Shown here: positions 57,296-64,000 of the stretch, one piece after another | Position numbering within the stretch: position 1 is the first letter of the stretch | Layout: each line of letters begins with the position of its first letter | From: Asterochloris sp. CNOR1 | Taxonomy: Eukaryota; Chlorophyta; Trebouxiophyceae; Trebouxiales; Trebouxiaceae | NCBI GenBank assembly: GCA_963969365.1 | Contig: OZ017753.1 | Location: forward strand, 310,001-374,000 | Direction: 5' to 3' | Length of the DNA: 64,000 bases | Translations under genes and position numbers: made by a program | The notes under the pieces: generated by a model | Seen by the model: only the letters and a program-made list of their open reading frames with translations | What the model was told of the DNA's origin: nothing | Database searches by the model: none

Positions 57296-59724
57296 ACTCG
57301 GCAGCAGGCTTCACGCGCGGAGAAAGGACTCCCCCATCCTTTCACCGCTGATCCCCATTGGCGAGGATGGGCAGGTGTGCATGCTGGCGCTGCTGGCACA
57401 TCCGAGTTGCGCCTGCTAGGCTGCTGCCACAGTCTGGGCCGGGCACGTGACCTTTTCTGGAGCAAGATGTGAAGTGCACACCATGTTGCCTTGTGCGTGC
57501 ATGCAAGGGTAGCTGGCAAGTCCTGGTGGCCTGGCGCATATGGGAGTCTCGCAGCTGTCGAGATTTATTTGCATGCTGTGCAGCGCACACCTGCCAGCCC
57601 AGCATGGTCCTGTGCATGGTGAGACCGCTGTCTCAGCCAGCCTGCAGCTCCATGTGAGATGCACCTCTACACCGGGGGTTATAGCAGAAGCTGGTCCACA
57701 GAGGCCTGCAGTCTGTGAGGCATGCCTTTTTGGCATCGCTGGAGCAGCCTGAAGAACCTGTGGGCTTTGCCAGACCCTCGTGGCACAGCCTGCCCTGCTG
57801 ATGCCTCTGATCCACACAGTGCCTAAGCGCGCCTGCTGACTCTGTTCATGCGCTTTGTAGGAAGGCATAGACATGTTCAGCTACCTGCTGCGCAACCGTA
57901 TCATCTTTGTGCGCTCACGCATCAACGATGAGGTGAGCCACTGGTTATTGCCAGCATGCACCAGAGGAAATGGCTGCCACATGAGAGGCATGGCACGCAC
58001 AGCACCTGCACAGGGCTCCATGCGCAACAGCAGCTGTCCTGCGCCTGCACAGCAAGCTGACTCCTTGAGACAGATATTTTTGTTTCTGCTAACATGGAGC
58101 TGCACAAGGCGGTGCACAATTTTGCAGTACCACAGGCAGCAGGGAGGACCGCCTGTCTGCAGGCCAGCTTGTGGCACAGGCTTGCACATGGTCGCTGTCA
58201 CCACTTCTTCACATCCTTGACAAGTGCTTCATGAAGCCCCACAAGTTCCAAGGGGACACCACTGCACGCTCATCCCGGGTTACTCCAAGCCTGCCAGGGA
58301 TGCACATGCCTCACCACACCATTTGTGGGACACTGCCCCCAGTGACTGTCGCTGCCCTGCAGGTGGCAACACAGGTTGTTGCCAGCCTGCTGGCCCTGGA
58401 ATCCATTGACCCTGAGGAGGACATTACCATCTACATCAACTCACAAGGTGAGCTCCCAGTCTGGGGGTTAGCAAGATGGGCATCTAGTCCGTGCTGGGGG
58501 TGGCAAGGTGGCTTCAGGCCTCTGCTCATCAGCAGTGTCACAGTTTGGAGGTTTGTGATCTCAGCTGGGGCCCTCGACTGGCCGCCTCTTTGCGTCGCAT
58601 GCCATAGCTCTTGAGATGTGCAACCAGATGTGCCATAGCTTGCATCATGGCCGCAGCTTCCTTGGTCTCACAGCAGCAGTTGTATGTTGCAGCAGTGCTT
58701 TAAGATGTGGACGATGCTTGCTCCAGGTGGCTCACCATACGCAGTCATCGCTATTTTGGACACAATTGCTGCCATCAAGCCAAATGTGGCCACAGTGGCC
58801 TTTGGCCTGGTGGCCAGCACAGCGACAGTACTACTGGTGAGTTGCAGAGTGCAACTGAACCTGGCACTGAGCAGCATCTGCAGATGCAGCAGCTTCCTGG
58901 TAGTGCTGATCAATGATGGTATGAACTTGAAGCATAATGCAGTCTGAGGCTTGCGTCGGACTAATTGGTCTAGGGCTTGCTGGCAGTCAGGTCGTTACAT
59001 GCTGAGCCCACTGCTTGTCACCTGCAATCAGGCCTGGCCACAATCTCAATAGTGCAATGTCATTTCAAGATGCTCAGCTTGCTTCTGACCAGATGCTTGA
59101 TCCTGATGGTGCAGGCTTCTGGCAAGAAGGGCAAGCGGACAGCAATGCCCAACACTCGCATCATGATGCACCAGCCTCTTGGTGGGTATAGACCTGCTCT
59201 TGGCAGTGCACCTTGTCCAGTCTTGTTGTCCTTTGAACACAACAGTGATGGCCCACTGTAGGTGGAGCAATGGGCTCCGCAGATGAAGTCAACATCCAGG
59301 CATCCGAGCTGAACAGGACACTGAAGGTGGAAGCTTTTGTCAGCATGATACTCCAGACAGCAGCAAGTTCTGAGATGCCTGGAGCTCTGCACATGCATTG
59401 AGTGCCAGCTCAGGGTTCCAGCAGATTACATGCCAGCTGCTGGCAGTGACCCTTGTCGCTTTGATGGTTGCATCTCTTAGATGCACTGGACAGGATTTGC
59501 CCACAGTGTTCACTTATGTCACTCTCCTAGTGCAGGTCATCAACAGCTTCTTGCACAGATTCACTGGCATGCCCATGGAGAAGATTGAGAAGGAGTCTGA
59601 CCGCGACAATTTCTTGAGTCCTGTTGTAGCCAAGGACTTTGGCCTCATAGACAGTGTGATTGGAGGTGGACTGACCGCAGAGACCAGGCAGAAGCTCCAT
59701 GCTGGTGTTGCTCTTGCTGCATGA
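57296..59724 (+). CDS. ClpP-family protease subunit, probably plastid, start unresolved
   Basis: Proteolytic core subunit of the Clp protease. Exons: 57296-57374 (RRKDSPILSPLIPIGEDG), 57862-57932 (DMFSYLLRNRIIFVRSRIND), 58363-58447 (VATQVVASLLALESIDPEED, INSQG), about 58729-58838 (SPYAVIAILDTIAAIKPNVA, FGLVASTATVLL), 59116-59181 (KRTAMPNTRIMMHQPLGG), 59262-59327 (SADEVNIQASELNRTLK) and about 59537-59724 (TGMPMEKIEKESDRDNF, AKDFGLIDSVIGGG, TGA). The nucleophile Ser (VAST), His (MMHQP) and Asp region (SDRDNF) are present, so it looks catalytic rather than ClpR-like. Nuclear location, the N-terminal extension and FSYLLRNRIIF resemble plastid ClpP6-type subunits. The GxAASMG consensus reads GLVASTAT. 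The first coding exon lies upstream and was not found. Confidence 0.85.
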
Positions 59725-60068
59725 CGCAGCCAGCTCTGCGCTCCCTCAACAGGTTACACTGTTGTACAGTAGGATGAAATAGCGTGCAGCACTCTTTGCA
59801 AAGTTGGGGTGGCCTGGATGAAATCAGGCATTGTGTTTTTGGCCAGCTTGCAGGGCTACTGGGCTGTGGTCGGCATCAAGGTCATCTGCAGAACAGGTGA
59901 CCTGAAATCAGTCACCTCCCACCACGAAGTGGCGCCAGCAAGTGCATGTGTGGGCCCAAGGCAGCACTGATGCCTCAGAGCCCACACTTAGCAGCAGACA
60001 GCGTTTTGGAATAATGTGTCACTTTTTCCCTCTCCAGAAGGGGTCCGCGGGCAGTCAGCAGCAGAGCG
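59725..60068. other. 3' region between converging ClpP and unknown gene
   Basis: No coding segment supported. TTACA at 59754-59758 reads TGTAA on the minus strand and is a candidate poly(A) signal for the minus-strand gene. Confidence 0.45.
59754..59758 (-). terminator. Candidate TGTAA polyadenylation signal, minus strand
   Basis: About 310 nt past the proposed stop of the minus-strand gene at 60069; it would make the two converging transcripts overlap only slightly. Confidence 0.3.
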
Positions 60069-63000
60069 TCATACTGCCAAGAGCTCACCCAGCGTGAAAA
60101 AGTTGTCGCCCTGGCCCTGTGGGGAGTGATTGCTGCCGGGGGGCACCTGCTGTGCACTGAGGCTGGGCGGCGCCCCTGCCGGCGCAGTGGCTGCCCTGAC
60201 CTGGGAAGTTTGAGACGGCTGCGCCACATCAGGAGTCATGCTGCACACAGTCGGAGCCCATGTCAGGCTCTTGCACAACAGAAATGGTGATCTCTCCATT
60301 GTTGCACAGCACTCTTTCGAGCGACCCTCGCTGCATGGAGCTGTGTCCACACAATGCTCAGGTGGCTGCCAGCACCCTTGGCAGCCAGGCCTGCTTAATT
60401 AAGCTTGATGTACACAGAGTGAGCACTTTTGGACACCCGTGACACTCGGTGCCAGATGGCACGGAGAGCATTCCAACTGCTTGCACAGCCTGGGTAGGCC
60501 TGACATGGCCACTAAGCTGAGTAGTTGCGGTTGCTGACCCATGCATGGTGGCGCTCTTGGCAGTGCACCTGTCAGCAGGAGGCTTGCAGGGCAGGACCTT
60601 AGCTGCTCCACCCTCCGCCATGGTCGATAAGGCACCTCGCTGCTGCCAGAGCTGCAGTCAGCACCAGCAGGCACCAAGTCCATCCAGTCAGCTGCCTTCA
60701 GGTGGCTGCAGCGCACCTTTGAGCTAGAGGGGCGCTTGCAGCCCCTGCTGGCGCCACGCCGGCAGACCCTGAGAAACTATGGCTGGAAGTGTGACCTGGG
60801 TCGCTGCCGGAGCCAGGTGTCCTGGGGCTGCGCCCTGTAAGGTTGGCTGTGGCCTGGTCAGCCTGCTGCCGCAGAGCGCCAAAACCCTTGCCCAGGCCCT
60901 GTGTCATGGCGCTCCACCTGCTGCCCACAGCGCCCGCAGCTGCGGCTATCTGCACGCAGGCAAGATGGCAAGTCTGTGCTTACAGCAGAGACTTTGGATG
61001 AGACATGCATGATGGTCGTCCACCTGCTGTCCACAGCGCCTGCAGCAGCTGCTATCTGCAGGCAGGCAGATGCCAGCCAAGAGCTTGAACAGAGGCTGCT
61101 GATGAGGCATGCTTGATGGTTCTCCGCCTGCTGCCCATCTGCTGATCAGATGATATCATCTGCTTTTGAGATCTTGACGTAAGCAAGCAGTGCCTATCTA
61201 CCACTGCCAGGCAGGCAGTGTGCAGCCAGGCCATGCTGTCACATAAGACTGGAAGGAGAGACACAGGCACATGCCAGCTGCTGGTGCTGGGCAACAGCGG
61301 ACATGTACTACACACAAGCAGCAGATACACCATGACCTGCTTCTGATAAGTTGTATCATCAAGCTCACCCGCTCGTTCTCTAGAGCTTTGCTGTACTGCT
61401 CCTTGGCAGCCATGTTGACCCGACTGAAGACAGGGGCCACGCTCTCTTGTGCCCTCTGCAGGCAGGAGGCGGCCAAACTCAAGCGCAGGAAACTGTTGGA
61501 GGGAGCATGCTGCATACTGGCTGGTTGCAGATGTAGACTGGAGGGTGTACTGATGCCAGCAAACTCCAGATCAGGCCCTGGCAGGAGCTGTACATCATGT
61601 GCCGGGACCAAGGCATGCACACCTTGTAAGCGACACTGGCGTGCTCTGAGACTTTCAGCTTGGAGTCGACCTCAGCCACCTGCAGGTCGGGAGGGCTGCT
61701 CAGCACAAGGCAGTAGCTCCATGCTGCTGCTCGATATGCAGGTGGCATCCATGTTATGCCACTGGTGTCGTGGCCCCATCCACTGAGCCGCAGATGCAGC
61801 ACCCACAATGACTTGGCAGTACCCAGATTTCAGAGGGGGCGGCGACACTTGATGAGTGCTGCAGCAGCCTGCCAGCAACAGGGCAGGACAGGCAGCCTGC
61901 ATGCATAAGAGCCTAGCAGGTGGAGTTGAGGGCACTGCTTGACTCAACAGAACCATCTGGACTGAATCGAGATCGGCGCCCCTGGCTGCACTTTCGACGG
62001 TGTGCTTGGGGGCTCCTGCCCCATACAGCAGACTCATGAATGGCTGAGTGAAACCTGCCTGCTGCCTGACATTTTCGATTGTGCGCTTGGAGGCTCCCGC
62101 CATCTCCCCACCATACTCCCTTGCTTGTGCAGACACCTGCACGGCAGATTTCATGAGTCGGAGGCGCGTGGACATGTGAGGCAATGCAGCTGCAGCAGCA
62201 GCGCTGTTGGAAAATATGGGCAGCAGCCCAAAGACCATCAGACATGTAGCTGATGCTCTTACCTGCAGGGTAGCCAGATACAGAGCACAGGGGATGCTAC
62301 ATGGTGAGGGCGTCTCACCTTCTCTGCTGCACGTGTGCGATTGAGTTGCTCGATGAAGCCATACGAGAAGTCCTCTTGCACCTGCAGCGCACTGAGCCTT
62401 TGCTTTGCACTGGAATCAACCGCCGATGGCACACAAGGCAGAAAGCAATGAGCGCTGGAGAGCAGCTTGAACACACAGCTTGCATGTGACACTGATCATC
62501 ATTCAGGTGCAAATGAGCGCCCACCTCAAACACTTCATTGCTGCAGTCCACATCCAAAAACTCGTCCAGCCAAGTCTGCAACAGCAGGCATGTCACAGCT
62601 TACACAAGGGACTCTGTGCATTTTTTCAAACTCAAGTTGCACATCTGCATCAGCCATGAAGATCTCCAGCAGGAGATTCATCCACATGAGGCTGCCAGAA
62701 AGGGCACACATGCGCTGCTTCTGCATACTCAGGAGCCAGGCCAGCAGCAAAGGCCTGCAGTTGGCACACTGTGCTCTGTTTGCCTCAGAACGCAGCTGAG
62801 CCAGCAGCAGCTATTCAACAGCCTGCAGGAATTTTCCGCATTTGTGGAGCTTGCGCTACAAGTGCAGTTAGCCCAGTGCCGTAGTGAGTATGTCCATGTT
62901 TGTTGACCAGCACTGGCCCCTGCACGGCATGGCTGCTGACCTGCAGGGTGTCCTTATCTGGCACGTCCCAAAGGCTGATGGAGCGCGTGCCAGAGGTGGG

Positions 63001-63378
63001 CACGACCTACGCAGGGAAAGAGCTGTGAGTCAACAAGCCCTCTGAGATGAGGCTGGTTCAGGCCGGCACGCCCTCCAGCATTGCAAGGAATGTCATGACA
63101 AGGATTCCAGTCCACAAAGGTGTTTGTCCGTAGGGCTGACACACAGACGACTGTTTCACAGATGGGCCAGCATCAAGATGTCCATAAGAGGAGAGCTGGT
63201 CACTTCAGCTTCAGGTAGCATCCGCTGCCCTGCTGACACAGGGACACGCTCACCATGCGGCAGTGCATGTCAGGGCTGAGGTCCTTGCCCTTTTTGACAT
63301 GCTCGAGCAGCATCATCATGCTGAAGGGAACCTTGGCTCCATGCCCCGCAGGTATGGAGTGCACGACAGCAACCAGCA
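60069..63378 (-). CDS. Unrecognised multi-exon protein, helix-rich with low-complexity C-terminus
   Basis: Family not recognised. Exons on the minus strand: 63378-63254 (VHSIPAGHGAKVPFSMMMLL, KKGKDLSPDMHCRM), about 63010-62942 (PTSGTRSISLWDVPDKDTLQ), about 62730-62615 (SGSLMWMNLLLEIFMADADV), about 62578-62520 (TWLDEFLDVDCSNEVFEVG), about 62385-62318 (VQEDFSYGFIEQLNRTRAAE), about 62165-61925 (REYGGEMAGASKRTIENVRQ), about 61683-61630 (VAEVDSKLKVSEHASVAYK), about 61455-61370 (APVFSRVNMAAKEQYSKALE), about 60950-60720 (RWSAMTQGLGKGFGALRQQA then Ser/Gly/Pro-rich) and 60237-60069 (Gln/Pro-rich, ending FFTLGELLAV). The amphipathic Ala/Lys/Ser helices in the C-terminal half suggest lipid or membrane association. 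The VDSKLKVSE repeat style faintly recalls plant BPA1-like proteins, but this is too weak to name it. Confidence 0.45.
60908..61135 (-). repeat. Tandem 106-bp copies upstream of an exon in the unknown gene
   Basis: CCACCTGCTG(C/T)CCACAGCGCC.GCAGC followed by GCTATCTGCA.GCAGGCA.ATG occurs at 60908-61013 (adjoining the real exon) and 61014-61117. A third fragment (CCGCCTGCTGCCCATCTGCTG) begins near 61124. Confidence 0.8.
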
Positions 63379-63780
63379 TGCTGATGCTCAGCCGCAATTA
63401 GCACAAAGGCTGTGGGTGGGCACTGCCCTGCACCTGCACCTGCACTGCCATAGCTTCACTTCATAACAGCTGTCCAGCCCCTGGAGCGAACAGATGCTGA
63501 GCAGCTTGATCAAGACCGCTTAATCCAACACGCAGACCCGCATGCAGGACATTCTTACTTGCCCGAGAAGGAGGGGCAAGAATACTTTAAGCAGTCCAGC
63601 TGTTGCCTGTGATTATCCAGAGGTGACAGCTGGGCTATATACTGACCAAATACCGCTTGGCGGAGTTGAGTCTGCAAGAAAGCAAGAAGCTACGCAAGGA
63701 ATTTCCCACAAAAATTGGCTTTGCCGATGCACAACCTTTGAAGAGCAAGGGGTGTAGCCTAACTCCACCAATCCAGCCGC
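63379..63780. other. Divergent upstream region of two genes at the right edge
   Basis: Lies between the proposed starts of the minus-strand unknown gene and the plus-strand possible cyclin gene. No additional coding segment is supported. Confidence 0.4.
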
Positions 63781-64000
63781 ATGGCTGTGTCAAGGCAGCA
63801 AGCCGTGGCAACACTGCTTCACATGTGCAACAAACTAGGGCTGGACACCGCCAACAAGTTTCATGCCCTGTGTCTTTTTGCTGATCGTCTGCTGCCATCA
63901 CTGGAGGAGCCTGGAGTGCACTGCTACAGGTGCGCACTGCTGAGTGCTTTGTACTGAACCAGCACCCTCGACACTGCATGCTAGCTGCATCGTGACAGAC
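63781..64000 (+). CDS. Possible cyclin-box protein, first exon, cut by window edge
   Basis: An ATG at 63781 opens a frame to 63929, ending CTACAG before GTGCGC. It reads MAVSRQQAVATLLHMCNKLG, then LDTANKFHALCLFADRLLPS. The helical pattern and the LxxxxxLFDRxL-like element resemble the first cyclin-box helices (…AVDWLxxVhxxfxLxxetlxlAvxLlDRfL). Upstream in frame there is a stop shortly before the ATG. The rest of the gene is outside the window, so the call is tentative. Confidence 0.35.

Overview
The window is nuclear DNA of an intron-dense green alga, probably a trebouxiophyte. Its genes are split into many short exons. The predicted proteins resemble plant-lineage families: HASTY/exportin-5, a plastid sugar-phosphate translocator, a nuclear-encoded plastid-type ClpP, and a divergent RPI4-type ribose-5-phosphate isomerase. 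Introns are rich in CTGCAG and GCTGC words. There are no operons, insertion sequences, CRISPR arrays, rRNA genes or convincing tRNA genes. The genus cannot be fixed from sequence alone. Gene spans below run from first to last recognised coding position and include introns. Exon borders were read by eye from GT(GC)/AG sites and protein continuity.

Layout, left to right: HASTY/exportin-5 (minus, 3' end off the window, to 14160); gluconokinase (plus, 14382-15850), divergent from HASTY; RPI4-like isomerase (minus, 16018 to about 18060); AIG1/GIMAP-type GTPase with a C-terminal hydrophobic segment (plus, about 19058-24529); a large SHPRH-type SNF2-RING ubiquitin ligase (minus, 24854 to about 42123); a short-chain dehydrogenase/reductase (plus, 43133-45892); an NSE2/MMS21-type SP-RING protein (plus, 46180-48540); a plastid glucose-6-phosphate/phosphate translocator-like protein (plus, 49318-52802); an unrecognised gene with an LYR-like start (minus, 53510-56935); a ClpP-family protease (plus, about 57296-59724); a second unrecognised gene (minus, about 60069-63378); and the first exon of a possible cyclin-box protein leaving the right edge (plus, from 63781).

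The genes do not form one pathway. Carbohydrate/plastid metabolism (gluconokinase, RPI4-like, translocator, ClpP) and genome maintenance (SHPRH, NSE2) recur.

The most unusual signal is structural. Many introns carry tandem or spaced degraded copies (about 45-180 bp) of an adjacent splice junction: the end of the neighbouring real exon, its donor or acceptor, and a short piece of intron. I count about sixteen such loci in at least six unrelated genes on both strands. They look like ghost exons left by repeated local duplication, suggesting introns here grow by tandem duplication of exon-intron boundaries. Other points of interest are an NSE2 SP-RING that has lost most predicted zinc ligands, GC-AG introns with a 27-nt microexon, a near-perfect 50-bp palindrome in HASTY, and an RPI4-like protein lacking most catalytic residues of ribose-5-phosphate isomerase.
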